The notes beneath the pieces are model-generated. The model was not told the origin of the DNA and did not search any database. It saw only the letters and a program-made list of their open reading frames with translations. Positions 35,126 through 44,587 of a stretch of DNA of 64,000 nt are shown piece after piece. The position numbers and the translations under genes are program-made. Position 1 is the stretch's first letter. Every line of letters starts with the position of its first letter. The stretch is taken from positions 68,004,282-68,068,281 of the forward strand of contig CM056741.1 in NCBI GenBank assembly GCA_029851415.1, given 5' to 3'. Source of the stretch: Eretmocerus hayati. Lineage: Eukaryota; Arthropoda; Insecta; Hymenoptera; Aphelinidae.

Positions 35126-35400
35126 ATGACTGAGGAATCGCTCTTGATTGACGAGCAAATCAAGGTTCACTACCAACAAATCGACGACGAGATTCAACGC
35201 AATGAGAGTGACCAGAATTTCATCAAGAACCAGAAACCCTATCTTGAAGCCGAAAAATTATCCTTGCTGGGGGCTCTCCATTACCAACCTGGGATCCCGG
35301 AAACCAACGGAGGAACCTCTGCGTTTATCAAGCAAAAGTTAGAAGACCTAAAACAAAAGAAGAAAGAGAATAACCATAACATTGCATTCACTCTTCACCA
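35126..35400 (+). CDS. LTR-element ORF start, gag-like, cut by assembly gap
   Basis: The ATG at 35126 lies 27 nt after the primer binding site, and the frame stays open into the N gap at 35401. The ~90 residues are highly charged and probably coiled coil (Gln/Glu/Lys-rich, for example IKQKLEDLKQKKKENNHN). Position immediately after LTR and primer site makes it the gag or gag-pol start of that element. The continuation may lie in the gap or beyond the non-LTR cluster. No zinc knuckle or protease is visible in the part present. Confidence 0.5.
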
Positions 35401-35500
35401 NNNNNNNNNNNNNNNNNNNNNNNNNNNNNNNNNNNNNNNNNNNNNNNNNNNNNNNNNNNNNNNNNNNNNNNNNNNNNNNNNNNNNNNNNNNNNNNNNNNN
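35401..35500. other. Assembly gap (100 N)
   Basis: Exactly 100 N, a conventional placeholder for a gap of unknown size. It hides the 5' boundary of non-LTR copy 1. Confidence 0.95.
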
Positions 35501-35502
35501 GG

Positions 35503-36912
35503 AGACCATACCAAGGGAGAGGGGGTTTCTGCGCGATCATCGCGTTAGACATAAAGAACGCATTTAATTGTGCGAGCTGGGAGCGAGTGTACGCATCCCA
35601 GGCAGGTAAAGTGCCACCCTACCTGTTAGCAGTCACGAGCGACTACCTACGGAATAGGACCCTCGTGTACGACACCGACGAGGGACAAGAGGTTCGAGAG
35701 CTGTCCGCCGGAATCGGGCAGGGATCGGTTTCCGGGCCGTTCAACTGGAATACCCAGTACGACAGCTTACTGTCTATCGAACTGCCAGAAGGAGTCATAA
35801 TAGTGGCTTTTGCGGACGACGCGGGACTCATAGTTTGGGCCGACAACGAAGAGCTCTTGGGTAGACGCGCGAACGAGGCGCTGGCCCGAGTCTACGAATG
35901 GATGATCAGCAGGCTCCTAGAGCTGGCTGTTCCAAAGTGCGAAGCCATAGTGGTCACGAGGCGCAGGAAGTTCGACTTGCCCCATTTTTACATCAACGGG
36001 CAAGAGATACCACGCAAGACAGAGCTGAAATATCTGGGTGTATGGCTCGACGACAAATGGTCGTTCAGGAAACACATCCAGGAAGCCGCCCAGAAGGCGA
36101 GCAGGGTTGGTGCGGCGCTTCAGCGGCTCATGCCGAATATCGGAGGATCCAAGGAAAAGAGGCGCGCACTTCTCAACACCGTCACCACCTCCATCATGCT
36201 GTACGGTGCACCCGTGTGGGGAAAGAGAGTAGAGAAGTCCATCATCGAGAAGAGAATGGGCCCTGTTCACCGGAGAGCGGCCCTGAGAAGTATCCGTGCC
36301 TACCGCACCGTGTCAGGAGATGCGGCTTACGTATTGGCGAGTACACCGCCCATTCACTTGCTCGTCGCGGAGCGAGTGAGGATCTGGGACCGCCAGAAAG
36401 TGATCGGAGCCGAACGAGTACTCACTCCGACGATGAAGGAGATCATCCGCGACAACGAGAAGGAGACCACCCTCGAACAGTGGCAAACTGAGTGGGATTC
36501 GCCATTTGCGAATGGCAGATGGACGCACCGGCTGATACGTGACGTAGCCAAATGGACGGAACGCACCCACGGAGAGATAGATTACTGGACGACGCAAGCA
36601 CTGAGTGACCACGGTTGCTTCGGTGCCTATCTGACCCGGTTCAAGAAGAGGACATCCCCAGCATGCCAGTCATGCGGGGACAACTGGGATGACGCTGAAC
36701 ACGCCCTGTTCACGTGCAACGACACCCAAAGTGAGCGCGCCGAGTTGGATGGATGGCTGGGTGCTCAACTAACACCCGAGAACCTCGTCCCGTACTTACT
36801 TCGCAACCAGGAGACATGGGATAGAGTCACCGGATACATCAAGCTGGTGATGACCCGTAAGGAGGAGAAAGAGAGGGAAGTGAGGCGCCTCGAAGCAGGC
36901 GAATCACAGTGA
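35503..36912 (+). CDS. ORF2 fragment: reverse transcriptase to C-terminus (copy 1)
   Basis: Open from the gap edge to the stop at 36912, about 469 residues, 5'-incomplete. It retains RT motif A (ALDIKNAFNCASW), the GQGSVSGP motif, the catalytic FADD and the downstream thumb-like region (TELKYLGVWLDD, then RRALLNTV). The C-terminal zinc motif is C-X2-C-X8-H-X4-C (CQSCGDNWDDAEHALFTC), typical of R1-clade ORF2. Unlike copy 4 it keeps the usual Asn-Ala in motif A. The fragment cannot by itself encode a working element because the endonuclease is missing from view. Confidence 0.8.
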   Translation, partial: RPYQGRGGFCAIIALDIKNAFNCASWERVYASQAGKVPPYLLAVTSDYLRNRTLVYDTDEGQEVRELSAGIGQGSVSGPFNWNTQYDSLLSIELPEGVIIVAFADDAGLIVWADNEELLGRRANEALARVYEWMISRLLELAVPKCEAIVVTRRRKFDLPHFYINGQEIPRKTELKYLGVWLDDKWSFRKHIQEAAQKASRVGAALQRLMPNIGGSKEKRRALLNTVTTSIMLYGAPVWGKRVEKSIIEKRMGPVHRRAALRSIRAYRTVSGDAAYVLASTPPIHLLVAERVRIWDRQKVIGAERVLTPTMKEIIRDNEKETTLEQWQTEWDSPFANGRWTHRLIRDVAKWTERTHGEIDYWTTQALSDHGCFGAYLTRFKKRTSPACQSCGDNWDDAEHALFTCNDTQSERAELDGWLGAQLTPENLVPYLLRNQETWDRVTGYIKLVMTRKEEKEREVRRLEAGESQ

Positions 36913-37085
36913 GTCTGCCGACTCAATCAGAAGAGGTCCAAATTATTCCAGGAGGAATATGATGAACTGAAGAGGGAAGAAAGAAGAAAGAAGAGAGAAG
37001 GAAGAAGAGAGAAGATCGAAGAAAGAAGAGTAGGAAAAGATCGAAGAAGGAGCAACAACACCTGCAAGTCGTGAGAGAAGAGAGT

Positions 37086-37149
37086 CGCTTGATCCCGAGC
37101 GCGATACGCCTCCCACCCTGAAGTAATGCTAACGCGGTTCCGGGGTGGG
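37086..37149 (+). promoter_or_regulatory. 3'-UTR RNA hairpins, copy 1
   Basis: Upstream stem CGCTT (37086-37090) / GAGCG (37097-37101). Main stem CCCACCC (37112-37118) / GGGTGGG (37143-37149), seven Watson-Crick pairs around a 24-nt loop beginning TGAAGTAATGCTAACGCGG. Confidence 0.7.
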
Positions 37150-37373
37150 TTGGTTAGATAGTGGTTAGCTGCCCCCAGTTCTGCAGTGATGGCTTGCCAA
37201 CACTGTGGGGTTGAGAGCAGAAGGTTCTAGCCCACAGGGCACACGGGCGCTGGATTCATGCTCATCCGGTTCACCGGGTGGGCAAAATGAAAGCGCTCAT
37301 GGTCTGCCGGTGGGACATCCAATAGGGATGTCCTGTCATCAGATTTTTCCTTATATTCCACTTAAAAAAAAAA

Positions 37374-37382
<9 letters not shown>

Positions 37383-37434
<52 letters not shown>
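37383..37434 (+). repeat. (GA)26 microsatellite between copies 1 and 2
   Basis: A pure GA tract directly after the poly(A) of copy 1 and directly before the first element base of copy 2 (ACCCGTAGGGGG). Confidence 0.95.
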
Positions 37435-37436
<2 letters not shown>

Positions 37437-37585
37437 CCGTAGGGGGTGTGACCTTCGGGTTGCACTCGGAGCTTGAGGGAGCGACGCCCCTCCGGACCCG
37501 AGTCCTACACTTACACCTACACACACTACACCCTACACGCACCATACTTACGCCCGCTCAAACACTACACAGACATATCAACATT

Positions 37586-39577
37586 ATGCAGAACACGCAT
37601 CAAACTAAACACCACAGCCGTGCTGGTCTGGTCCGGGGTCGGCCAGCATGCGATTCCAGGCCCTGGAAAAGAAGAAAGAAGATGATGTCCAGCATTGACG
37701 GCAAGATTTCCCCAAGTAAAGCGGGGCCCCATTCGGATCTTGGGGGGGGGGGGCCCCCAACGATGCAAAACGCGCTACCAGTGGCACACTTGGCTGGTGG
37801 AGTTACGCGCAAAGCTACAAGCGATGGAAATACGCCCCAGGCGAAAATAGTTGGAGGAGAGGACCAACACAAGAGGGAGGTAGACCTCACCCCAAACAGC
37901 AAGAAGAGGAAGGGTTTGGGTGAGGCAGCGGAAAAACGAGTGCTAAAGCAATCGAAGCTCACTTTTCCGGTCCAACTAGGGAATAATGCGAAGGTTGCAG
38001 CAGAAGCACAAGAAGCGGCAGAGAAGTTGCTGAAGAACAACCCCGCGCTCAGGATCCAGATTACGCAACCTAGCAACGGGGTTGATGACGCCGTCAACTT
38101 GAGCTCAGACTCGAGCGAGTCCGACTCCACTATAGGGTCCCAGGGGAACGGAACAATCCTGACTCCCGGCATCGGTGAACTCGACAAGAGAGTTCACGAC
38201 GAAGAGTCTGATGAGATGGAGATTGACCCTATCCCCTCATCCGGAAATATGGCACGACAAAGAAGTGGAAACGAAGCGGGTGATCTCATGGCGAGATGGG
38301 GAGACCTAAAAACGTGCCGGGAAGAGACGGAGGAGAAGACATATCTCCTCCTCGAGCACTTCAACTTGGTGATCGGGATAGCCGAGTCCGTCTCCAGCAA
38401 TCCAGAAGGGACCAAGGGCGACATCGAAGAGCTCAAGAAGATCGGCCTTGCGCTCGAAGACCTACTCGCGGCAGACAAGGTGAAGCGGGCTGCTTTCGAG
38501 ACAAAGCTTCTCGAAACGGAAAAGACCCTGATAGCGAGGAAGAATGCGCAGCCTCCGACCACAAGAAAACCGTCCGCGTCGGGCAGTGGCTTCCAGGGAA
38601 GGGGGGCTGGGAAACCGGAATCGCGACCGGGGCAACAGCGTGGTTCGAAGGGGACGCGACTCGGACCTCCACCGGGAGGTCCTGGAACACCGCGCTCGAC
38701 ATCAACGCCCAATCGGCCCGAGCAGAATGGACCTTGGAAGGAAGTGGTGTCGAAGAAACAAGCGAAGAAGGCAAAGAAGAGCGGTAGATCGAATGATACC
38801 GCCGCGAAGAAGGCAAAAATGAAGCCGAGAAGAGCCAAGCCTGAGGCCATCCTCGTCACGGCCAATCAGGGAGGGCTCACCTACGCAGATATGCTGCGAA
38901 GGATAAAGACGAATGCCGCCGACGAGGAAGTAGGCACAAAAGTCACGGGCTTCCGCAAGACAAAAGAGGGCCAAGTCCTCATCGAATTGAGGAAGGGTGC
39001 CGACGCCACAGCCGTGAAGACAGCACTGGCACCAGTGGTCGGCGAAGAAGGAGCTGTCCATTGCCTCCTGAACACTTCTACTCTGGAGGTGCTCGGAGTC
39101 GATTACGACGTTGACAAGGGCCAAGTACTCAAGGACCTTGCTAAGGCCCTACCAGAGAGTGAGAGAGGGAATATCGCAGTGAAGTCTCTCCGAATCGGTT
39201 ATCGGGGCACCCAAACAGCGGTCGTCTCGATCCCAACAAGATTGGCCCACCACCTCCTGGACTGGAAGGAACCGAAGGTTGGATGGGGCAGAGTCAAGAT
39301 CCGCGAAAAAGGTGGCATTCCACGGTGCTATAACTGTCTCCAGTATGGCCACAAGGCCTCGGGCTGCGTGAAGGAGAAGACGGAGGAGCGGGGACCAAAA
39401 CTCTGCTTCCAGTGCGGCGAACCAGGACACCTCGCCGCAACCTGCAAAGGGAAGCCGAAGTGCTTGAGTTGTGCGGCGATCGGGTCCAAATCTGATCACA
39501 GATCTGGGGCGAGCAACTGCACTGCCTACCAGAAGGCGAAGAGCACGTACAAACGGAGAAGGGGTCGGAATGGCTAA
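37586..39577 (+). CDS. ORF1 (gag-like, three CCHC zinc knuckles), copy 2
   Basis: 663 residues from the ATG at 37586; an alternative start at 37682 (MMSSIDGKIS) gives 631. The frame is also open upstream, but only through the GA tract and copy 1's 3' UTR. The N-terminal half is low-complexity and Ser/Lys-rich with a possible nuclear-type basic run; the centre is Gly/Arg/Pro-rich and basic (RKPSASGSGFQGRG). A folded RRM-like or coat region precedes the C-terminal zinc knuckles: CYNCLQYGHKASGC, CFQCGEPGHLAATC and a third longer C-X2-C..H..C (CLSC..DHRSGASNC). Three knuckles of this kind are typical of R1/TRAS-type ORF1, an RNA-binding chaperone that packages element RNA. It ends in a TAA that overlaps the ORF2 ATG (ATGGCTAA). 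Confidence 0.8.
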   Translation: MQNTHQTKHHSRAGLVRGRPACDSRPWKRRKKMMSSIDGKISPSKAGPHSDLGGGGPPTMQNALPVAHLAGGVTRKATSDGNTPQAKIVGGEDQHKREVDLTPNSKKRKGLGEAAEKRVLKQSKLTFPVQLGNNAKVAAEAQEAAEKLLKNNPALRIQITQPSNGVDDAVNLSSDSSESDSTIGSQGNGTILTPGIGELDKRVHDEESDEMEIDPIPSSGNMARQRSGNEAGDLMARWGDLKTCREETEEKTYLLLEHFNLVIGIAESVSSNPEGTKGDIEELKKIGLALEDLLAADKVKRAAFETKLLETEKTLIARKNAQPPTTRKPSASGSGFQGRGAGKPESRPGQQRGSKGTRLGPPPGGPGTPRSTSTPNRPEQNGPWKEVVSKKQAKKAKKSGRSNDTAAKKAKMKPRRAKPEAILVTANQGGLTYADMLRRIKTNAADEEVGTKVTGFRKTKEGQVLIELRKGADATAVKTALAPVVGEEGAVHCLLNTSTLEVLGVDYDVDKGQVLKDLAKALPESERGNIAVKSLRIGYRGTQTAVVSIPTRLAHHLLDWKEPKVGWGRVKIREKGGIPRCYNCLQYGHKASGCVKEKTEERGPKLCFQCGEPGHLAATCKGKPKCLSCAAIGSKSDHRSGASNCTAYQKAKSTYKRRRGRNG

Positions 39578-40714
39578 TTTCATCCAAGCCAACCTCAGGA
39601 AGAGCGGGGACGCGAACGACCTTCTACGCGCTGTTGCCAAAGAAGAGGGGATCGATGTTCTGATTATCTCCGAACCGCCTCGGAAGCGCGAATTCTCCCG
39701 ATCCACATTCGATCACTGGGGGACCGCTGTAATCCAGATCATGAATCCTGCGATTCGTGAGACTGGACCAGCTGTTAGTGGCCGCGGTTTCGCTCGAAAG
39801 ACCATAGAGGGCACGGCAGTCTATAGCTGCTACTATTCGCCGTCGCTCAAGACGCACGAATTTGAAGACGAGCTACACGACCTAGAAGAAGATGTCAGGC
39901 AATGGGGGGGCCCAGTTATAATCGCGGGGGATTTCAACTCCAAGGAACCGACTTGGAGCGGGGGGCCGCGCGATAGACGGGGAGTAATACTCGCTGATAC
40001 CATGGAGGCATTAGGGTTAGTGCTCGCGAACGAGACGGGGGTTATCACGTACTACCGGCACGACACTCGGTCCCGGGAGGGGGGTTCGTCATCGGTCCTC
40101 GACCTGACGTTCATGAGCCCGTCGCTCATGGGACGCATGACATCGTGGGAGGTCCTGGACACGGAAACACTGAGTGACCATCGACATATTCGGTTTCGAC
40201 TTAGGACTGACAGACAGAGACAGACGACACGCAGACCGCGACCGACGGGGTGGCAGGTACGCAAGCTGGAAGAGGGAAAATTCCGGGAATCGATAGAAAC
40301 AGCCGGAGATCTCCCATTGAACTCCACCGCGGACGAGGCTGTGGATATGGTGACGACCACCATCACAAGAGCTTGTGACGCTTCGATGCCTCGCAAGACA
40401 ACACCATGCTTCTGGAGGAAACCAGAGTACTGGATCACCGACGAGATAAAGGCTCTACGAAGAACGAGCAATAAAAAGAGGAGAACCGCGTGGCGATCAA
40501 GGAAGCTGCAACGACCATCGCTGGCGGACGATGACAGAGTGTACAAAGAAGCAAAGAAGGCTCTTGTTCTAGCCATCCGGAGAAGCAAAGAGAAATGCTG
40601 GGCTGAATTGTGTGACTTGGTTAACGGAGACCCCTGGGGCACGCCATACCGCGTGGTTATGTCAAAGGTCCGAACCCGGAAGGGCAACCCAGCACCGACC
40701 GATGCAGCAACCCC
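39570..40714 (+). pseudogene. ORF2 fragment: endonuclease only (copy 2)
   Basis: The ATG at 39570 overlaps the ORF1 stop. About 381 codons encode the whole apurinic-type endonuclease: QANLRKS near the N-terminus, ISEPPRK, IIAGDFNSKEPTW, VLDLTFMSP and the catalytic LSDHRHIRF. The frame reaches the linker before the RT and then enters poly(A), which would encode poly-Lys and then an Arg-Glu repeat from the GA tract. There is no reverse transcriptase, so this copy is non-autonomous. Confidence 0.8.

Positions 40715-40743
<29 letters not shown>

Positions 40744-40769
<26 letters not shown>
40744..40769 (+). repeat. (GA)13 microsatellite between copies 2 and 3
   Basis: A pure GA tract separating copy 2's poly(A) from the truncated 5' end of copy 3. 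Confidence 0.95.
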
Positions 40770-40770
40770 A

Positions 40771-41964
40771 CAGGGATCGGTTTCCGGGCCGTTCAACTGG
40801 AACACCCAGTACGACAGTTTACTGTCTATTGAACTGCCCGAAGGAGTCATAATAGTGGCTTTCGCGGACGACGCGGGGCTCATAGTCTGGTCCGACAACG
40901 AGGAACTCTTGGGTAGACGCGCAAACGAGGCGCTGGCCCGAGTCTACGAGTGGATGATCAGCAGGCTCCTAGAGCTTGCTGTCAAGAAGTGCGAAGCAAT
41001 CGTGGTCACAAGACGCAGGAAGTTTGACTTGCCCCACTTTTACATCAACGGGCAAGAGATCCCACGCAAGACAGAGCTGAAATACCTCGGCGTATGGCTT
41101 GACGACAAGTGGTCGTTCAAGAAGCACATCCAGGAGGCCGCTCAAAAAGCGAGCAGGGTTGGTGCGGCGCTTCAACGGCTGATGCCGAATATCGGAGGAC
41201 CCAAGGAAAAGAGGCGCGCACTTCTCAACACCGTCAGCACCTCTATCATGCTCTACGGTGCACCCGTGTGGGGAAAGAGAGTAGAGAAGACCATCATCGA
41301 GAAGAAGATGGGGCCTGTCCACCGGAGAGCGGCCCTGAGAAGTATCCGTGCCTACCGCACCGTATCAGGAGATGCGGCTTACGTATTGGCGAGTACACCG
41401 CCCATCCACTTGCTCGTCGCGGAGCGAGTGAGGATCTGGGACCGCCAGAAAGTGATCGGAGCCGAACGAGTACTCACCCCGACGATGAAGGAGATTATCC
41501 GCGACAACGAGAAGGAAACCACCCTTGAGCATTGGCAAACTGAGTGGGATTCGCCATTTGCGAACGGCAGATGGACGCACCGGCTGATCCGTGACGTAGC
41601 CAAGTGGGCGGAACGCACCCACGGAGAGATGGACTACTGGACGACGCAGGCACTGAGCGATCATGGTTGCTTCGGTTCCTATCTAACCAGGTTCAAGAAG
41701 AGGACGACCCCAGCATGTCAGTCATGCGGGGATGAATGGGATGACGCCGAACATGCCCTGTTCAAGTGCAGCGACACCCGGAGAGAGCGCGCCGAGCTGG
41801 GTGAATGGCTGGGTGCTCAACTAACACCCGAGAATCTCGTCCCGTACTTGCTCCGCAACCAGGAGACATGGGATAGACTCACCGGATACATCAAGATGGT
41901 GATGACCCGCAAAGAAGAGAAAGAGAGGGAAGTAAGGCGCCTCGAAGTAGGCGAATCACAGTGA
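40771..41964 (+). pseudogene. ORF2 fragment: RT palm to C-terminus (copy 3)
   Basis: 397 codons beginning at QGSVSGPF, just before the FADD catalytic motif, and ending at the normal stop. It retains the C-terminal CCHC (CQSCGDEWDDAEHALFKC). It lacks the endonuclease, RT motif A and an initiation codon of its own, so it is a dead-on-arrival 5' truncation. It differs from copy 4 at very few residues (for example Gly for Asp in ERAELGEWLG). Confidence 0.8.
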
Positions 41965-42134
41965 CTCTGCCGATTGAAACAGAAGAGGCCCAAATGATTC
42001 CAGGAGGAATCTGATGCACTGAAGAGGGAAGAAAGAAGAAAGAAGAGAGAAGAAAGAAGAAAGAGAGGGAACAATGGAGAATGAAGACAGAAGATGCCGA
42101 CAAGTGGCCGAAGAGAGAAGATGGAGAAGAGGAA

Positions 42135-42200
42135 CGCTCGCAATCGAGCGCGAGACATGCCGCTCATCCTGAAGTAATGCTCACGCGGTTCCGGGATGAG
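42135..42200 (+). promoter_or_regulatory. 3'-UTR RNA hairpins, copy 3
   Basis: Upstream stem CGCTCG (42135-42140) / CGAGCG (42145-42150). Main stem CTCATCC (42163-42169) / GGATGAG (42194-42200), seven pairs, 24-nt loop. Confidence 0.7.
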
Positions 42201-42444
42201 ATGGTAGGTGCAGGTGGATCTCCTTCTTGATTGCCCGATGCCCTAGGTATCGGACATCGAGGGGAGAGGGATATTACACGGCCGGGCCCACCTCTCGGTG
42301 GGCCCCACCCAAACCCGTGTCCCGCCTGGTATGGCCTGCGTGGGCCATGCGTAGTCCGCGTAAGCTGAACCAGTCCGGTGTCTGGGGACGGATCCGAGGG
42401 ATCCTGAGGCAGATTTTGCCCTCTAACCACCTTAAAAAAAAAAA

Positions 42445-42453
<9 letters not shown>

Positions 42454-42480
<27 letters not shown>
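42454..42480 (+). repeat. (GA)n microsatellite between copies 3 and 4
   Basis: A pure 27-base GA tract after copy 3's poly(A), ending at the first base of copy 4. Confidence 0.95.
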
Positions 42481-42699
42481 CACTTGGAGCTTGAGGGAGC
42501 GACGCCCCTCCGGACCCGAGTCCTACACTTACACCAACACACACACTACACCATACATGCACCATACTCACGCCTGCCCAAGCACTACACAAACATACCA
42601 ACATCATACAGGACATGCATGACACAGGACACCACACCCGTGCTGGTCTGGTCCGGGGTCGGCCAGCATGCGATTCCAGGCCCTGGAAGAAGAAAGAAG

Positions 42700-44587
42700 A
42701 TGATGTCCAGCATTGACGGCAAGAATTCCCCAAGGAAAGCGGGGCCCCATTGGGATTTTGGGGGGGCCCCCCAACGATGCAAAACGCGCCACCAGTGGCA
42801 CACTTGGCTGGTGGAATAACGCGTACAGCTACAAGCGATGGAAATACGCTGCAGGTGGAGGGTGCGGGAGAAAAAAACCTACGCCATGGAGAAGCTGAGC
42901 TCACCCCTAGCAGGAAGAGAAAGGGCCCGAGTGACGGAGCAGAGAAGCGAGTGCTCAAACAATCAAAGCTCACATTTCCGAGCCAACGAGGGATGAACGC
43001 GAAAGTTGCAGCAGAAGCACGAGAGGCGGCAGAGAAGCTGCTGAAGATCGACCCCGCTATCAGGATCCAGATCACGCAACCCAGCAACGAGGTTGATGAC
43101 GCCGTCAACTTGAGCTCAGACTCGAGCGAGTCTGACTCCACTATAGGGTCCCAGGGGAACGGAACAATCCTGACTCCTGAAAACGGTTTGCTCGAGAGGG
43201 GAGTGCACGATGAGGTGCCTGATAGGGTGGAGATTGACCACATCCCCTCAACCAGAGATTCGGCACGACAGAGGAGTGGATACGAGGCAGGCGATCTCAT
43301 GGGGAAATGGGAAGACTTGAAAACGTGCCGGGAAGAGACGGAGGAGAAGACATATCTCCTCCTCGAGCACTTCAACTTGGTTATAGGAATAGCCGAGTCT
43401 GTTTCCAGCAATCCAGAAGGGACCAAGGGTGACATCGAAGAGCTCAAGAAGATAGGCCACGCGCTCGAAGGCCTACTCGCGACAGACAAGGCGAAGCGGG
43501 CTGCTTTCGAGACAACGCTCCTCGAAACGGAAAAGACCCTGAAAGCGAGGGGGAATATGCAGCCTCCGGTCACAAGAAAACCGGCCGCGTCGGGTAGTGG
43601 CTTCCAGGGGAGGGGGGCAGGGAAACCGGAATCGCGACCGGGAAAACAACGCGGTTCGAAGGCGACGCGATACGGTCCTCCACCGGGAGGTCTCGGAACA
43701 CCGCGCTCGACATCAACGCCCAATCGGCCCGAGCAGAATGGGCCTTGGAAGGAAGTGGTGTCAAAGAAACAAGCGAGAAGGGCAAAGAAGAGCGGTAGAT
43801 ACGACGATGCCGCCGGGAAGAAAGCGAAAATGAAGCCGAGAAGGGTGAAGCCCGAAGCCGTCCTCGTTACGGCCAAACAAGGTGGGCTAACCTACGCAGA
43901 CATGCTGCGCAGGATAAAAACGGATGACCTCGATGAAGAAGTGGGCTCCAAGGTCACGGGCATCCGCAAGACCCAAGAAGGCCAAGTCCTTCTTGAACTC
44001 AAGAAGGGCACCGATGTCGCCGCCGTCAAGGCAGCCTTGGCACCAGTCGTCGGGCAAGAAGGAGCTGTCCACTGTCTAGCAAACAGCACGACCCTCGAGG
44101 TTCTCGGAGTCGACTACGATGTCGACATAATCAAGGTGCGGGATGACCTCGCGAAGGCCCTACCAGAAAACGAGAAGGGTGCAGTTGTAGTCAAGTCCAT
44201 CCGGAGTGGCTACCGCGGCACCCAAACCGCTGTTGTCTCGATCGCAACGAGACTGGCCCACCATCTCCTCGACTGGAAGGAGCCAAAGGTTGGATGGGGC
44301 AGAGTCAGGATCCGCGAGAAGGGTGGCATCCCACGGTGCTATAACTGCTTAGAGTACGGGCACAAGGCCTCGGGGTGCAAAAAAGAGAAGCAGAGGAACG
44401 GAAACCAAAACTCTGCTTCCAATGCGGCGAACCAGGGCACCTTGCTGCGATTTGCAAGGAAAAACCAAAATGCCTAAGCTGTGCGGCGATCGGGTCCAAA
44501 TCTGACCACAGATCTGGGGCCAGCAACTGCACTGCGTACCAGCGGGCAAGAACCACATATAGACGCAGGAAGGGAAGGAATGGCTAG
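42700..44587 (+). pseudogene. ORF1 (gag-like) with two frameshifts, copy 4
   Basis: Equivalent to ORF1 of copy 2 from MMSSIDGK onward. Two differences break it. First, a shorter G/C run at ~42760-42775 shifts the frame shortly after the start; the main body is open from about 42750. Second, one base is missing near 44390, where copy 2 reads AAGACGGAGGAGCGG and copy 4 AAGCAGAGGAACGG. This throws the second and third zinc knuckles out of frame; they are intact in the other frame up to the TAG at 44587. The first knuckle (CYNCLEYGHKASGC) is in the main frame. The homopolymer difference could be a sequencing error. The product would lack full RNA-binding capacity. Confidence 0.75.

Larger units (their letters stand above)
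35501..37382 (+). mobile_element. Non-LTR retrotransposon copy 1 (3' part)
   Basis: The 5' end lies in the gap. It contains the RT and C-terminal part of ORF2, a 3' UTR with a purine-rich GAAGAAAG tract and two hairpins, the 3' end TTCCACTT (37363) and 19 A (37364-37382), followed by (GA)n. It is the most diverged of the five copies, in the 3' UTR particularly. Confidence 0.85.
37435..40743 (+). mobile_element. Non-LTR retrotransposon copy 2 (complete 5' region, 3'-truncated)
   Basis: Begins with the longest 5' UTR in the cluster (ACCCGTAGGGGGTGTGACC). It carries an intact ORF1 and the endonuclease part of ORF2, then stops at CAGCAACCCC (40714) and passes straight into 29 A (40715-40743) and (GA)13. 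The equivalent sequence in copy 4 continues into the RT (TTACCTTGCGCAGC). The normal 3' UTR is absent. Confidence 0.85.
40770..42453 (+). mobile_element. Non-LTR retrotransposon copy 3 (5'-truncated)
   Basis: Starts inside ORF2 at ACAGGGATCGG (equivalent to copy 4 position ~46418) and runs through the normal 3' UTR to AACCACCTT (42433) plus 20 A. It is nearly identical to the 3' part of copy 4 over about 1.66 kb, so either recent or a local assembly duplication. Confidence 0.85.

Noticed and set aside
37205..37585. Upstream extension of ORF1 of copy 2 through Lys/Arg-Glu repeats
   Set aside because: This part is translated from copy 1's 3' UTR, poly(A) and the GA tract. It is a fusion by accident of frame, not part of the element's protein.
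42164..43876. 570-codon minus-strand frame
   Set aside because: It is a shadow of ORF1 and the 5' UTR of copy 4, with Ser-Leu repeats from the GA tract. The plus-strand frame has zinc knuckles and homology between copies.
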